Of a stretch of 64,000 nt of DNA, positions 8,871 through 17,840 are shown in pieces. A program made the position numbers and the translations under genes. The notes under the pieces were generated by a model. That model saw nothing but the letters and a program-made list of their open reading frames with translations. It had not been told where the DNA came from and ran no database searches. Source of the stretch: Geodermatophilus africanus (lineage in GTDB: Bacteria > Actinomycetota > Actinomycetes > Mycobacteriales > Geodermatophilaceae). The stretch is taken from positions 248,001-312,000 of the forward strand of contig NZ_FNOT01000001.1 of NCBI RefSeq assembly GCF_900107105.1. Direction: 5' to 3'. Numbering within the stretch: position 1 is the first letter of the stretch; each line of letters begins with the position of its first letter.

Positions 8871-10292
8871 TTGACCCGGCCGGGCGCCACGGTCCGCCTC
8901 GGCGTCCTGTCCCTGGCCATGGTCAACATCGCCTCGATCGTCAGCGCCCGGAACCTGCCGGTCATGGCCGAGTACGGCTGGTCGATGCTCGCGCTGTTCG
9001 CCCTGTCGATCGGGGTGTTCCTGGTGCCGGTGTCGATGGCCGCGGCCGAGCTCGGCACCGCCTGGCCGCGCGAGGGTGGCGTGTACGCCTGGGTCAAGGA
9101 GGCCTTCGGCGGGCGCACCGGGGCGCTCGCGGTGTGGTGCGACTACGCCGAGAACGTCGCCTGGTTCCCCACCGTGCTGTCGTTCATCGCCGCCTCGCTG
9201 GCCTACGCGTTCGACCCGGCCCTGGCGGACGACCGGTTCTTCCTCGTCGCGGTCATGCTCGTCGTCTTCTGGGGCACCACGGCCGCCGCGCTGGGCGGGG
9301 TCCGGACGTCGTCGGTGATCGGCGCGGTCGGCACGGTCGCGGGCTCCATCCTGCCGGCCGTCCTCGTCGTGGCGCTGGGCGCGGCGTTCCTGCTGCGCGG
9401 CAACGCCTCCGAGATCCCGTTCTCCGCCGGCGCCCTGGTGCCCGACGTGTCGCTGGGGAACGTGGCGTTCCTCGGCGGGGTCATCCTGCTGTTCACCGGC
9501 ATGGAGATGGCCGGCTTCCACGCGCGGGAGACCGCCGACCCCGGCCGCACCGTGCCCCGCGCGATCGCGCTGGCCGTCGCGGTGACCGTCGCCTTCTCGG
9601 TCCTCGGCTCGCTGTTCATGGCCCTCGTCGTGCCCCAGCGGGAGATCAGCCTGGTGTCCGGGACGATGGAGCTGTTCTCCACCGTGCTGCAGCGGCTCGA
9701 CATCGGGTGGCTGCTGGCCCCCCTGGCCGTCGTCGTCGCGCTCGGCGGGGTCGCGCACCTGACGCCGTGGGTCCTGGGACCGGCCAAGGGCGTCGGCGCG
9801 GTCGCCCGCGAGGGACTGGCCCCGGCGCGGCTGGGCCGGGTGAACGGCAACGACGTCCCGGTGGCGCTGCTCGTCGTGCAGGCGGTCGCGGGATCGGCGT
9901 TCGCCCTGCTGTTCGTGCTCGTGCCCAGCGTCAGCACCTCGTACTGGATGCTCTCCGCGGTCACCGCGCAGGTCATCGTGGCCATGTACGCCCTCGTGTT
10001 CGCCGCGGTCATCCGGCTGCGGCACACCCAGCCCGACGTCCCCCGCCCGTACCGCATCCCCGGCGGTCTGCCCGGGGTGTGGCTCGTCGGGGGCGTGGGC
10101 CTGCTCGGCTGCGTCGTCTCCTTCCTGCTCGGGTTCGTCCCCCCGGCCCAGCTGCAGACCGGCGACCCTGTCCTCTACGTGCTGCTCCTGGCGCTGGCCA
10201 CGGTGGTGCTCTCGCTGCCGCCGTTCGTCTTCGCCCTCCTGGAGCGGCGCCGCGACGGCCACGGTCGGGCGCGGGCGCTCCAGCAGCGGTGA
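8871..10292 (+). CDS. APC-superfamily amino-acid permease
   Basis: A 473-residue membrane protein with about 12 helices, of the APC type resembling glutamate:GABA antiporters and other amino-acid exchangers. Visible features are the first helix with SLAMVNIASIVSARNLP, the second with AAAELGTAWPREGGVYAWV, and the FTGMEMAGFHARETADPGRTVPRAI helix-8 region. The TTG at 8871 keeps the full first helix; an ATG at 8919 would cut into it. It starts 16 nt after lysX and is probably co-transcribed. The substrate cannot be told from sequence; linkage to lysX makes an amino acid likely. Confidence 0.83.
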   Translation: MTRPGATVRLGVLSLAMVNIASIVSARNLPVMAEYGWSMLALFALSIGVFLVPVSMAAAELGTAWPREGGVYAWVKEAFGGRTGALAVWCDYAENVAWFPTVLSFIAASLAYAFDPALADDRFFLVAVMLVVFWGTTAAALGGVRTSSVIGAVGTVAGSILPAVLVVALGAAFLLRGNASEIPFSAGALVPDVSLGNVAFLGGVILLFTGMEMAGFHARETADPGRTVPRAIALAVAVTVAFSVLGSLFMALVVPQREISLVSGTMELFSTVLQRLDIGWLLAPLAVVVALGGVAHLTPWVLGPAKGVGAVAREGLAPARLGRVNGNDVPVALLVVQAVAGSAFALLFVLVPSVSTSYWMLSAVTAQVIVAMYALVFAAVIRLRHTQPDVPRPYRIPGGLPGVWLVGGVGLLGCVVSFLLGFVPPAQLQTGDPVLYVLLLALATVVLSLPPFVFALLERRRDGHGRARALQQR

Positions 10293-10428
10293 GCGCTGCG
10301 GAGACGCCGGCCCCTCGGGGACGACTCCGCGGGAGTGGCCCGGGTTGACGGGCGACGGGCGCCGGGTCAGGGTCGGTCGGCGAGGCCGGCCCAGCTCGGC
10401 TCCGGGATGTCACCGAGGAGGCGTGTCC

Positions 10429-10938
10429 GTGGAGGTCGACGTGATCGTCGAGGTCCCCAAGGGGTCCCGGAACAAGTACGAGTACGACCAGCAGCTCGGC
10501 CGGATCCGGCTCGACCGGATGCTCTTCACCGCCACCGGCTATCCCGGCGACTACGGCTTCGTCCCCGAGACGCTGGCCGAGGACGGCGACCCCATCGACG
10601 CCCTCCTGCTGCTGGCCGAGCCGACCTTCCCGGGGTGCCTCGTCCGCGCCCGGGTCATCGCCGTGTTCTGGGTGCACGACAAGCGGGGCCCGGACGCCAA
10701 GCTGCTCTGCGTCCCCGCGACCGATCCGCGCCAGCTGCACCTGCAGGAGCTCGAGGACGTGGCGATGCACCAGATCGCCGAGATCTGGCACTTCTTCGAG
10801 ATCTACGAGGCCCTGGCGCCGGACAAGTCCGCCGAGACCCGCGGCTGGGAGGGCCGCGGGAAGGCCATCGAGGCACTGGAGGACGCGCGGCGCAGGTACA
10901 CCGAGCAGCTCCCCGCGGCCACCGGCACCGAGGCCTGA
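10429..10938 (+). CDS. ppa: inorganic pyrophosphatase (family I)
   Basis: A 169-residue soluble enzyme that hydrolyses pyrophosphate to phosphate, pulling biosynthetic reactions forward. Family I signatures are clear: VEVPKGSRNKYEYD at the N-terminus, the Mg-binding EDGDPIDALLL block and DPRQLHLQELEDV. The GTG at 10429 was chosen over the GTG two codons upstream because GAGGAG at 10415-10420 then has an 8-nt spacing and the protein begins MEVDVIVEVPKG, as in other actinobacterial enzymes. Its stop lies 9 bp from the stop of the convergent lysG gene. Confidence 0.93.
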   Translation: MEVDVIVEVPKGSRNKYEYDQQLGRIRLDRMLFTATGYPGDYGFVPETLAEDGDPIDALLLLAEPTFPGCLVRARVIAVFWVHDKRGPDAKLLCVPATDPRQLHLQELEDVAMHQIAEIWHFFEIYEALAPDKSAETRGWEGRGKAIEALEDARRRYTEQLPAATGTEA

Positions 10939-10947
10939 GCGGGGCGG

Positions 10948-11847
10948 TCAGCGCCCGCTCCCCCCGGGCGGGTCCAGGTCGCGGCCGGCGGCGGCCAGCA
11001 CGGCCTCCCGGACGCGGTCCAGCGTGGCCGAGCGCAGCCGCCACTGCTGCCAGTACAGGACGACGTCCACCGCGGCGGCCGGGTCGAGGGCGACCAGCTG
11101 CGCCGCTGGCCCGCGCGCCTGGAGGCCGGGCACCATGCCCCAGCCCAGGCCGAGGGTGACGGCGACGACGTAGTCCGCCGCGGCGGGCACGTAGTGCACC
11201 GGCGGGGCGACGTCGGGACCGGCCTGGGCATGCAGGTAGCGGTGCTGCAGGTCGTCCCTGCGGTCGAAGACGACGACCGGCGCCCGGGCGAGCGCCTCGG
11301 CGGTGGGGCCGGCCGGGAACCAGCGCCGCACGAAGTCGCGGGTGGCCATCGGCCGGTAGGACATGCCGCCCAGCCGGGTGGAGGTGCAGCCGGGCACCGG
11401 CTCGGCGTCCGCGGTCACCGCCGCCATGACGGTGCCGGCGCGCAGTAGGGCGCTGGTGTGCTCCTGGTCCTCGCGGTACAGGTCGAAGCAGACGTCCCCG
11501 GCCAGCGGCGCCAGCGCGGGCAGCACCCAGGTGGTCATGGAGTCGGCGTTGACCGCGATGGGCAGCGTAAGCACCCCCTCGGGCGTCGGGTCGCCGCCGA
11601 GCTCGCGGACGACGTCGGCGGTGAGCAGGTCGACCTGCCGGGCCAGCCGCAGCACCGCCTGCCCGGACTCGGTGACCTGCACCGGCTTCGTCCGCACCAG
11701 CAGGATCCGGCCGGTCGCGACCTCCAGCGCGCGCAGCCGCTGGCTGATCGCCGAGGGCGTGACGTGCAGCGCCCGGGCGGCGGCCTCCAGCGTGCCGCCG
11801 CGGACGGTGGCGTCCAGCGCGCGCAGCTGCGCCACGTCGAGGTCCAT
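10948..11847 (-). CDS. lysG: LysR-family regulator of the lysine exporter (LysG/ArgP type)
   Basis: A 299-residue LysR-type regulator of the ArgP/LysG subgroup. The N-terminal winged helix (LDATVRGGTLEAAARALH then VTPSAISQRLRALE) is followed by the effector domain with LPIAVNADSMTTW and a long LGWGMVP segment. By family, basic amino acids bind the effector domain and the protein then activates lysE, which lies divergently 72 bp away. The ATG at 11845-11847 gives the standard N-terminus MDLDVAQLRALDA. Pairing with lysE makes the role secure, although the exact effector (Lys, Arg or His) is not readable. Confidence 0.9.
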   Translation of the reverse strand: MDLDVAQLRALDATVRGGTLEAAARALHVTPSAISQRLRALEVATGRILLVRTKPVQVTESGQAVLRLARQVDLLTADVVRELGGDPTPEGVLTLPIAVNADSMTTWVLPALAPLAGDVCFDLYREDQEHTSALLRAGTVMAAVTADAEPVPGCTSTRLGGMSYRPMATRDFVRRWFPAGPTAEALARAPVVVFDRRDDLQHRYLHAQAGPDVAPPVHYVPAAADYVVAVTLGLGWGMVPGLQARGPAAQLVALDPAAAVDVVLYWQQWRLRSATLDRVREAVLAAAGRDLDPPGGSGR

Positions 11848-11857
11848 GGACAGGAAG

Positions 11858-11883
11858 GCTAATGACGCATCAGGATCCTTAGC
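11858..11883. promoter_or_regulatory. candidate LysG operator in the lysG-lysE intergenic region
   Basis: A dyad GCTAA (11858-11862) and TTAGC (11879-11883) with a T-N11-A-like core lies between the divergent genes. It is the only clear symmetry in the 72-bp spacer and fits a LysR-type binding box. The function is inferred from position. Confidence 0.45.
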
Positions 11884-11919
11884 TGGACGCTCGGAAGACG
11901 GGTTCCTACCGTCGACGGC

Positions 11920-12552
11920 GTGCTGACCACCCCCGCGCTGCTCGCCGTCGCCTCCGGGCTCGCGCTGGGCCTGGGGCTGATCGTCGCCATCGGCGCCCAG
12001 AACGCGTTCGTGCTGCGGCAGGGCCTCCGCCTCGAGCACGTGGCCGCGGTGGTGGCGGTGTGCGCCCTGTCCGACCTCGCGCTGATCATGGCCGGGGTGC
12101 TGGGCGCCGGCGCGGCGCTGTCGCGGGTGCCGTGGCTCGTCCCGGTGGTCTGCTTCGCCGGGGCGGCGTTCCTGCTCGGCTACGGCGTGCTGGCCGCGCG
12201 GCGGGCGCTGCGTCCGGGCGCGCTGCTGCCCGACGCCGCGGGGACCCGCGCCGGCCTCGCGGCCACCGTCGCCACCTGCCTGGCGCTGACCTGGCTCAAC
12301 CCGCACGTCTACCTGGACACGGTGGTGCTGCTCGGCTCGATGGCCTCGACCTTCGGCGCCCACCGGTGGCAGTTCGCCGCCGGCGCCGGTCTCGGCAGCG
12401 TGCTCTGGTTCACCGCCCTCGGCTACGGTGCCCGGCTGCTCCGGCCGGTGTTCGCCCGCCCCGCGGCCTGGCGCGTCCTCGACGGCGGCATCGCCGTCGT
12501 CATGACCGCCCTCGCCGCCTCCCTGGCCGTCCGCGGCGTCAGCGGGGCCTGA
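11920..12552 (+). CDS. lysE: LysE/ArgO-type basic amino-acid exporter
   Basis: A 210-residue membrane protein with six predicted helices. The family signature is present: LGLGLIVAIGAQNAFVLRQG in helix 1 and TWLNPHVYLDTVVLLGS in helix 4. It exports L-lysine or L-arginine with proton motive force when internal pools rise, for example during growth on peptides. The GTG at 11920 starts directly before helix 1. It is divergent from lysG, which by family activates it. The length matches LysE proteins. Confidence 0.9.
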   Translation: MLTTPALLAVASGLALGLGLIVAIGAQNAFVLRQGLRLEHVAAVVAVCALSDLALIMAGVLGAGAALSRVPWLVPVVCFAGAAFLLGYGVLAARRALRPGALLPDAAGTRAGLAATVATCLALTWLNPHVYLDTVVLLGSMASTFGAHRWQFAAGAGLGSVLWFTALGYGARLLRPVFARPAAWRVLDGGIAVVMTALAASLAVRGVSGA

Positions 12553-12628
12553 CCCCGACGGCGGCGTGGAGCAGGTGTGAGATCCCGGTACCGCGGTCAG
12601 CGGTTCCCGACCGACCCCTGGAGGACCC

Positions 12629-13504
12629 GTGATCGACGTCGAGCTCCCGTCCGGACCCGCCTCGGGTGCGCGCACCCGGGGGTTCGCCGCCTGCCTGGCG
12701 TCGGCCACCGAGGTGCCGGTGACCGACCTGCCGCTGCCCGAGGAGGACCTGGCGCACGCACTGGGCGCCTGGCGGACCTGGCTGGCCGAGCACGGGTCAG
12801 GGCTGGTGCCCATCGCCGACCCCGTGCGCTTCCAGTGGCCGGGGTGGTGGATCGCCGTCGTGGCGCGGCCGGCCGGGGCGGAGGTGGCCGTGCTCGCGTT
12901 CGGCACGCCACCCGGTGTCGTGCTCAGTCCCCAGGCGCCGGACCTGCTGGGTCGGGCCACCGCGGACCTGCCCATCCGTGCGGCCTACGCCGTCGCCTCC
13001 CTCGACCCGGTGCTCCGCCGGCGACCGGTCGGAGCGGACCTGCGCGGCACCGTCGAGGGCCTGGCCGTGGCACCGGCCGCCGAGGCGCCGATGCAGCTGC
13101 TCGACGTCGCGCAGGCCGCCGCCGGGCGCGGCCTCGAGGGCGACCGCTACGCCTTGGGAGCCGGCACGTTCACCCCACGCGCCGGCCGGCGTCCCGGCTA
13201 CGACCTGACCCTGATCGCCGCCGAGGTGCTCGACGAGCTGGCCGCGGCCGGGCAGGACCTGGACTTCGCCGGCACCCGGCGCAACGTCCTCACCCGCGGC
13301 GTCGACGTCGACGCGCTGGTCGGCCGGCGCTTCCACATCGGGGACGTGCTGTGCGAGGGGCGCCGGCTGTGCGAGCCCTGCGTCCACCTCGACCGGCTCA
13401 GCGGCCCGGGGCTGCTGCGGCCGCTCATCCACCGCGGCGGGCTACGCGCCGACGTCCTCACCGACGGGGAGATCCGGCTGGGGGCGCCGGTCGTCTCCGT
13501 CTGA
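12629..13504 (+). CDS. MOSC-domain protein
   Basis: A 291-residue protein whose C-terminal half (about 140-291) is a MOSC domain, the sulfur-carrying fold of molybdenum-cofactor sulfurases. GRGLEGDRYALG, LDFAGTRRNVLTRG and GRRLCEPCVHLDRL contain the expected Cys (LCEPC). The N-terminal part (ACLASATEVPVTDLPLPEEDL) forms a separate unassigned domain. Stand-alone MOSC proteins may handle activated sulfur or molybdopterin targets; the substrate is unknown. GGAGG sits just before the GTG at 12629. It is convergent with the DMT exporter. Confidence 0.83.
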   Translation: MIDVELPSGPASGARTRGFAACLASATEVPVTDLPLPEEDLAHALGAWRTWLAEHGSGLVPIADPVRFQWPGWWIAVVARPAGAEVAVLAFGTPPGVVLSPQAPDLLGRATADLPIRAAYAVASLDPVLRRRPVGADLRGTVEGLAVAPAAEAPMQLLDVAQAAAGRGLEGDRYALGAGTFTPRAGRRPGYDLTLIAAEVLDELAAAGQDLDFAGTRRNVLTRGVDVDALVGRRFHIGDVLCEGRRLCEPCVHLDRLSGPGLLRPLIHRGGLRADVLTDGEIRLGAPVVSV

Positions 13505-13545
13505 CCGGGCGGGTCGCCGCGGCCCGAGGCCTCCCTGCGCCGTCC

Positions 13546-14403
13546 TCACCCGGGGACCGGTGCGGCGCCCCGGGCCGCGGTCCGGGCCAGCGCCACGGTC
13601 GCGACGGCCATGACGACGACGAGGACGCCGACCAGCGCCCACTCCACCCCGTCGGCGCGCAGCCGCTCGCCGAGCACCCCCACCCCCAGCGCGACTGCGA
13701 CCACCGGCTCGCCCACGGTCACCGCGGGCAGCGAGGCCTCCAGGGCGCCGGACTGGTAGGCCGACTGCTGCAGCAGCGTGCCGCCGCCCATCGCCGCGGC
13801 CAGCAGCCAGGTCTCCCAGCTCGTCAACAGCACGGGCAGGCCGTCGTCGATCAGGCTCACCACGCCCTTGGTCAGCGCCGCCCCGACGCCGTAGGCCACG
13901 CCCGCGGCCACGGCGAGCAGCACCGCCCGTGCCGTCCCCCGGCGGACCGCCGCGGCGGCCAGGCAACCGCCGACCAGCACGCCGAGCCCGACCCACGCCG
14001 GCAGCCACGGCCGCCAGCCGACCCGGTCGACGCCCGCCGTCGGCTCCCCCACCACGGCGAAGACCGCCAGCGCCAGCACCAGCAGCGCCGCCCAGACCCA
14101 GTCCGCCCGGCGCAGCCGACGGCCGCCCCAGCGGGCGCCCAGGGGCAGCGCGACCAGCAGCGTGGTGACCAGCAGCGGCTGCACCAGCAGCAGCGAGCCC
14201 AGGCCCAGCGCCGCCGCCTGTGCCGCGAACCCCGCGGTGTCGCACAGCGTCCCGGCCCACCACCGGGGGCTGCGCGCCAGGGCGAGCACCAGCCGGCCGC
14301 CGCGGGCGTCGGGGACGTCGGCGGCCGAGCGCTGCTGCACCGCCGAGGCCACGGCGAACAGGACGGCGGCGAGCAGCGCGAGCGCCGCGGCCAGGCCGTC
14401 CAC
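13546..14403 (-). CDS. DMT-superfamily (EamA-like) transporter
   Basis: A 285-residue protein with about ten hydrophobic helices in two repeats, typical of drug/metabolite transporters. Recognisable pieces are ALLAAVLFAVASAVQQRSA in the first helix and LLQQSAYQSGALEASLPAV plus GEPVVAVALGVGVLGERL in the second EamA half. The substrate is not predictable. The GTG at 14401-14403 lies only 32 bp after the stop of the upstream membrane glycosyltransferase on the same strand, so the two may share a transcript. Confidence 0.82.
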   Translation of the reverse strand: MDGLAAALALLAAVLFAVASAVQQRSAADVPDARGGRLVLALARSPRWWAGTLCDTAGFAAQAAALGLGSLLLVQPLLVTTLLVALPLGARWGGRRLRRADWVWAALLVLALAVFAVVGEPTAGVDRVGWRPWLPAWVGLGVLVGGCLAAAAVRRGTARAVLLAVAAGVAYGVGAALTKGVVSLIDDGLPVLLTSWETWLLAAAMGGGTLLQQSAYQSGALEASLPAVTVGEPVVAVALGVGVLGERLRADGVEWALVGVLVVVMAVATVALARTAARGAAPVPG

Positions 14404-14435
14404 CGCGCCATGCTCCCGGGCCGCGTCCGCCCCGG

Positions 14436-16355
14436 CTACCCCCCGCGGACCTCCTCGACCGGGTGGCCGGCCGCGGCCACCCGCCACCCGCCCCCGGGTG
14501 CGCGCGCCCAGCCCTGGCCCGGCCTGAGCAGCTCCACCGCGTGACCGCCGTCGACGGCCCGGTGGGCCACCCGGCGCTCCCAGCGCGGGCCGGGCGAGGT
14601 CCGCCCGGGCTCCCGCGACTCCAGCCCGACGGCCATCACGCCGTCGCCGGGCAGCGGTACCGCCGCCGGGTCGGTCGACGCCGCGCCGGGTGCGGCGACG
14701 GTCCAGGTCACCTCGTGCACCCGGCCGCGGGACGACGCCTCGTCCAGCGTCTGCTCGTACGTCCGGTCCCCCGCCCGGAGGTACGCGACGGCCACCGGGT
14801 GGTCGGTGGGGTTGGTCATCCGCAGGCGCAGCGTCACCGCTGGCCCGGCGTCCACCCCGAGCCGCTCGAGGGTCAGCGGTCCACCGGAGACCCGGCCCGG
14901 CGGCACGTCCTCCGACAGCCGGTGGAGGGTGCGGTCGGGGAAACGGGCCGCCACCGCCAGGTCGGCCGCGCCGCGCTGCTCGGCGTAGAGCACCGGCTGC
15001 TGCAGCGACGGGTCGTTCTCCAGGAAGGGCGTGCCACTCCGGAAACCGAGGTCGCCGCGCCGCGGGAGGAAGAGCACCGCGTCGTCGAGGTCCGCGGCCG
15101 TGACGGCCCGCTGCACCGTCCGGTAGTAGTCGGTGACGGCCCGGTTGCCGGCCACCGCGTCCGGCAGCGACAGTCCGGTGAGGGCGGTCATCGCCACGAC
15201 GAGGACGGCGGTCAGCGGGCGTGACCACCCTGCCGCCCGCCGTCCCACCCAGGTCAGGCCGGCGGCCCCGAACACGGCGAGCGGCACCACCACCGGCAGG
15301 TGGTAGAAGGGCCCGAAGAGCGCCAGCCCGTCCCACAGCGTGCTCATCGCGTAGGGACCCCAGAACGGCAGGTAGCCCAGCGGCACCACCACCGCCAGCG
15401 CGGCGACCGCCCAGCGCCCCGCGCCGCGCGTCCGGACCAGCCCGAGGACGGCGAGGGTCACGAGGACCACGCCGCCGAACACCCACGCCGGCGTCCCGCG
15501 CGCGTTGGCCAGCAGCCCCGTGACCCCGTCGGCGGGCGTGAACGGCACGGTGGACCGCGGGAAGACGCCGCGGTCGCCGAAGCCGAAGGTGTCCTGCGGG
15601 CCGGTCACGGTGAACGGCAGCCGCAACGGCCCGCCCACGACGACGGCGTTGTAGACCAGCGTCAGGGCCAGCACCGGCACGGCGCCCGCGGCGACCCGCA
15701 GCACCAGACCCGGGCGGGACAGGCCGCCCCGGTCCCGCACCAGCAGGACGGCGAGCGCGAACGGCGCGACGGTGAGCAGCGCGTCGAAGGGCCGGGCGAA
15801 GGCCGCGACGCCGGCCACTGCGCCCGCGGCGACCAGCCGGGGTGTGGAGCCCAGCCGCGCTCCCGACAGCAGCAGGACGGCCGCACCCAGGCCCAAGGCC
15901 AGGGAGAACAGGTAGGGCAGGAAGGTGCCGCTCTGCACCACGACCACGGGCGACAGCGCGAACAGCGCACCGGCGGTCAGGGCGACGGCCCGGTCGCGCA
16001 GCACCTCGGCAGCCAGCAGCGCGACGAGCACCGCGGCCGCCGCGGCGCTGACCGCCAGCGCCGCCCGCGGCGAGCCGGTGAGCAGGTCGCCGGCAGCGAT
16101 CACGCCCGGCCACGGCGGCGTGTACTTCAGCACGACCCGGTCGCCGACCACCGCCGAGGCCCAGGGTCGGAACGCGTCGGAGTCGGCGGGGAGGGTGACC
16201 GCGCCGGTCTGGAGCAGCCGGGCCATGGCGACGTAGACCGAGTCGTCGCGGTTGAGCGAGTAGAGCGGAAAAAGCGCGGCGTTGGTCAGCACGGCCAGGG
16301 CCCCGGCGACGACCGCCAGGACGGCGAGCGCCGCCCGCCACCTCCCCGTCGTCAT
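14436..16355 (-). CDS. GT39/ArnT-like membrane glycosyltransferase-type protein
   Basis: A 639-residue polytopic protein with around ten membrane helices followed by a soluble C-terminal region of ~200 residues. LYSLNRDDSVYVAMARLLQTG, with the acidic pair after helix 1, and VLKYTPPWPGVIAAGDLL fit the GT-C fold of GT39-like enzymes, which use polyprenyl-phosphate sugars on the outer membrane face. The acceptor is unknown. After the last helix a beta-rich domain (PAVTLRLRMTNPTDHPVAVA) is probably extracytoplasmic. The ATG at 16353-16355 lies 8 nt from a good -10 box. A DMT transporter follows closely. Confidence 0.7.
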   Translation of the reverse strand: MTTGRWRAALAVLAVVAGALAVLTNAALFPLYSLNRDDSVYVAMARLLQTGAVTLPADSDAFRPWASAVVGDRVVLKYTPPWPGVIAAGDLLTGSPRAALAVSAAAAAVLVALLAAEVLRDRAVALTAGALFALSPVVVVQSGTFLPYLFSLALGLGAAVLLLSGARLGSTPRLVAAGAVAGVAAFARPFDALLTVAPFALAVLLVRDRGGLSRPGLVLRVAAGAVPVLALTLVYNAVVVGGPLRLPFTVTGPQDTFGFGDRGVFPRSTVPFTPADGVTGLLANARGTPAWVFGGVVLVTLAVLGLVRTRGAGRWAVAALAVVVPLGYLPFWGPYAMSTLWDGLALFGPFYHLPVVVPLAVFGAAGLTWVGRRAAGWSRPLTAVLVVAMTALTGLSLPDAVAGNRAVTDYYRTVQRAVTAADLDDAVLFLPRRGDLGFRSGTPFLENDPSLQQPVLYAEQRGAADLAVAARFPDRTLHRLSEDVPPGRVSGGPLTLERLGVDAGPAVTLRLRMTNPTDHPVAVAYLRAGDRTYEQTLDEASSRGRVHEVTWTVAAPGAASTDPAAVPLPGDGVMAVGLESREPGRTSPGPRWERRVAHRAVDGGHAVELLRPGQGWARAPGGGWRVAAAGHPVEEVRGG

Positions 16356-16363
16356 CCCGCGCG

Positions 16364-16369
16364 AGTGTA
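16364..16369 (-). promoter_or_regulatory. -10 box of the membrane glycosyltransferase gene
   Basis: Read on the minus strand the hexamer is TACACT, 8 nt before the ATG at 16355, so the transcript should be leaderless or nearly so. This arrangement is common in actinobacteria. Confidence 0.5.
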
Positions 16370-16388
16370 GGGACGACCCGTCCCGAGG

Positions 16389-16414
16389 CTCACGCCGAGC
16401 GTTCGAGGCGTGAG
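16389..16414 (-). terminator. hairpin downstream of the CPBP gene
   Basis: CTCACGCC (16389-16396) pairs perfectly with GGCGTGAG (16407-16414) around a 10-nt loop, 14 bp beyond the CPBP stop. It could equally be an operator for the gene starting at 16355. Confidence 0.45.
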
Positions 16415-16428
16415 GAGGACGGGGTGCT

Positions 16429-17139
16429 TCACCGGGACGCCGCCGCTCCGGCCAGCACCCCGAGCGAGTTGGTGGCCAGGTGCAGCAGGGCCGGCGCGAG
16501 CAGGCTGCCGCTGCGCAGCCGCAGCTCCGCGAACAGGACGCCGGCCGCCGCGGTGCCCAGACAGGCCAGCAGCACCGCACCGGTGCGCGCCAGCGGCCCC
16601 TCGGCCAGGTCGTTGGCCGACAACGCCGCGAGCGTGGGGCGGACGTGCCAGATGCCGAACAGGGCGGCGGAGGCCGCGGTCGCACCGCGCCGGGGTAGCA
16701 GTCGGCCCAGCGTCGCCAGCAGCACCCCGCGGAAGGCGACCTCCTCCCACAGGACGGTCCCGAGCGGGATCCGGACCAGCGCCTGCGCGGCGAGTTCCCC
16801 GCCGTCGAGGCCGGCCACGCGGGCGTCGCCGAGCAGCGGCCGGAGGGCCGGGACCGCCAGCGCCGTCCCGTAGCCGGCCGCCACCACCGCGGCGCACGAG
16901 CCGCCCCACCGCGCTCCCGCGGCGAGCCGCCGGCGGTCGAGCCCCAGCTCGCCCCAGGACAGCCCGCTCGCGCGGGCGGCGGCGAGCAGCACCGCCGTCG
17001 CCGCGACGTTGGCCACGACGTAGGAGGCGGGCCGGCCCGGGAGCCGGTGCACCACCAGGTTGTTCCAGGCGCCGAGCGCCGGCACCAGCACCGCGGCGAG
17101 GACCAGCACCCTCCCGCGGCCCGTTGCGCCACCATGCAC
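16429..17139 (-). CDS. CPBP-family intramembrane metalloprotease
   Basis: A 236-residue membrane protein with about seven helices. The three catalytic motifs of the CAAX-protease/bacteriocin-processing (CPBP, ABI) family are visible: EEVAFRG around residue 132, FGIWH, and HLATNSLG near the C-terminus. In bacteria such proteases process signal peptides or membrane proteins, or give bacteriocin self-immunity; the substrate here is unknown. The GTG at 17137-17139 lies only two bases from the ATG of the divergent gene at 17142, so one of the two starts may be further inside; a GTG at 17109 is possible. Confidence 0.85.
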   Translation of the reverse strand: MHGGATGRGRVLVLAAVLVPALGAWNNLVVHRLPGRPASYVVANVAATAVLLAAARASGLSWGELGLDRRRLAAGARWGGSCAAVVAAGYGTALAVPALRPLLGDARVAGLDGGELAAQALVRIPLGTVLWEEVAFRGVLLATLGRLLPRRGATAASAALFGIWHVRPTLAALSANDLAEGPLARTGAVLLACLGTAAAGVLFAELRLRSGSLLAPALLHLATNSLGVLAGAAASR

Positions 17140-17141
17140 GG

Positions 17142-17528
17142 ATGCGGTGTTCCCGCTCCGCGCGCCGGCTCACCACCGTGGCGGCGGCCGCGGCCTGCGC
17201 CGCCGCGGTGGCCGTCTCCGGCGAGCTGTCCCCGGGCGCCCTGCTCGCCGTGGCCGCCGCCGGCGCCGTCGTCACGGCCGTCGGCCTGGCCCGGCGGGCG
17301 GGCGCGGCGGCGGCGCCGGTCGGCCGGCGTGGGCTGCCCTGGCTCGGCTGGCTGGCCGCGGCCCTCGCCTGGGAGGTGGTCACCCTGGCCGACGACGACC
17401 TGCCCACGCTCAGCGACCTCGCCGACCCGCTCCTCGCCGACCCCGTCCTGCGCGGCGCCGCGGTGCTCGGCTGGCTCGCGGTCGGCGGCTGGCTGGTCAC
17501 CCGTCCCGGTCCCCGGCGGCAGGAGTGA
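17142..17528 (+). CDS. small membrane protein, unknown function
   Basis: A 128-residue hydrophobic protein with a basic N-terminus (RCSRSARR) and about four predicted helices (TTVAAAAACAAAVAV, LLAVAAAGAVVTAVGLA, WLGWLAAALAWEVVTLA, VLGWLAVGGWLVT). I do not recognise a named family. Its stop overlaps the start of the DUF6186 gene (GTGA), so the two small membrane proteins are translationally coupled and may act together. Confidence 0.6.
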   Translation: MRCSRSARRLTTVAAAAACAAAVAVSGELSPGALLAVAAAGAVVTAVGLARRAGAAAAPVGRRGLPWLGWLAAALAWEVVTLADDDLPTLSDLADPLLADPVLRGAAVLGWLAVGGWLVTRPGPRRQE

Positions 17529-17710
17529 GCGGCGCCGCCGGGTTCGCCGTCCTGCTGGCCGCCGCCCTCGCGCTGGAGGTCGCCGGCCGCCGCGGCACGG
17601 GACCGGCGACCGTCGCCGACGCGGTCGGGGCCGCCATGCGGACGACGCCGGGGCGGGTCGCGGTGCTGCTCGCCTGGGTGTGGCTCGGGGTGCACGTCCT
17701 CGCCCGCTGA
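17525..17710 (+). CDS. DUF6186-like small membrane protein
   Basis: A 61-residue protein with one hydrophobic helix at each end (FAVLLAAALALEVAGRR and VAVLLAWVWLGVHVLAR) separated by a short polar segment with ATVADAVGAAMRTTPGR. This pattern fits the actinobacterial DUF6186 family. The GTG at 17525 overlaps the preceding stop, indicating coupled translation. The function is unknown. Confidence 0.6.
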   Translation: MSGAAGFAVLLAAALALEVAGRRGTGPATVADAVGAAMRTTPGRVAVLLAWVWLGVHVLAR

Positions 17711-17840
17711 CCGGGTGCCCGCGGCGGTACCTCCCCCGCCACGACTCGGCGGCGGCCCGTACGGGTAGGGCGAGCCCGACCGTCGCCCCGTCCCCGGAGG
17801 TCGCCATGGCCGACCCGGCCCTCGCCCCCGAGGCGCACCC

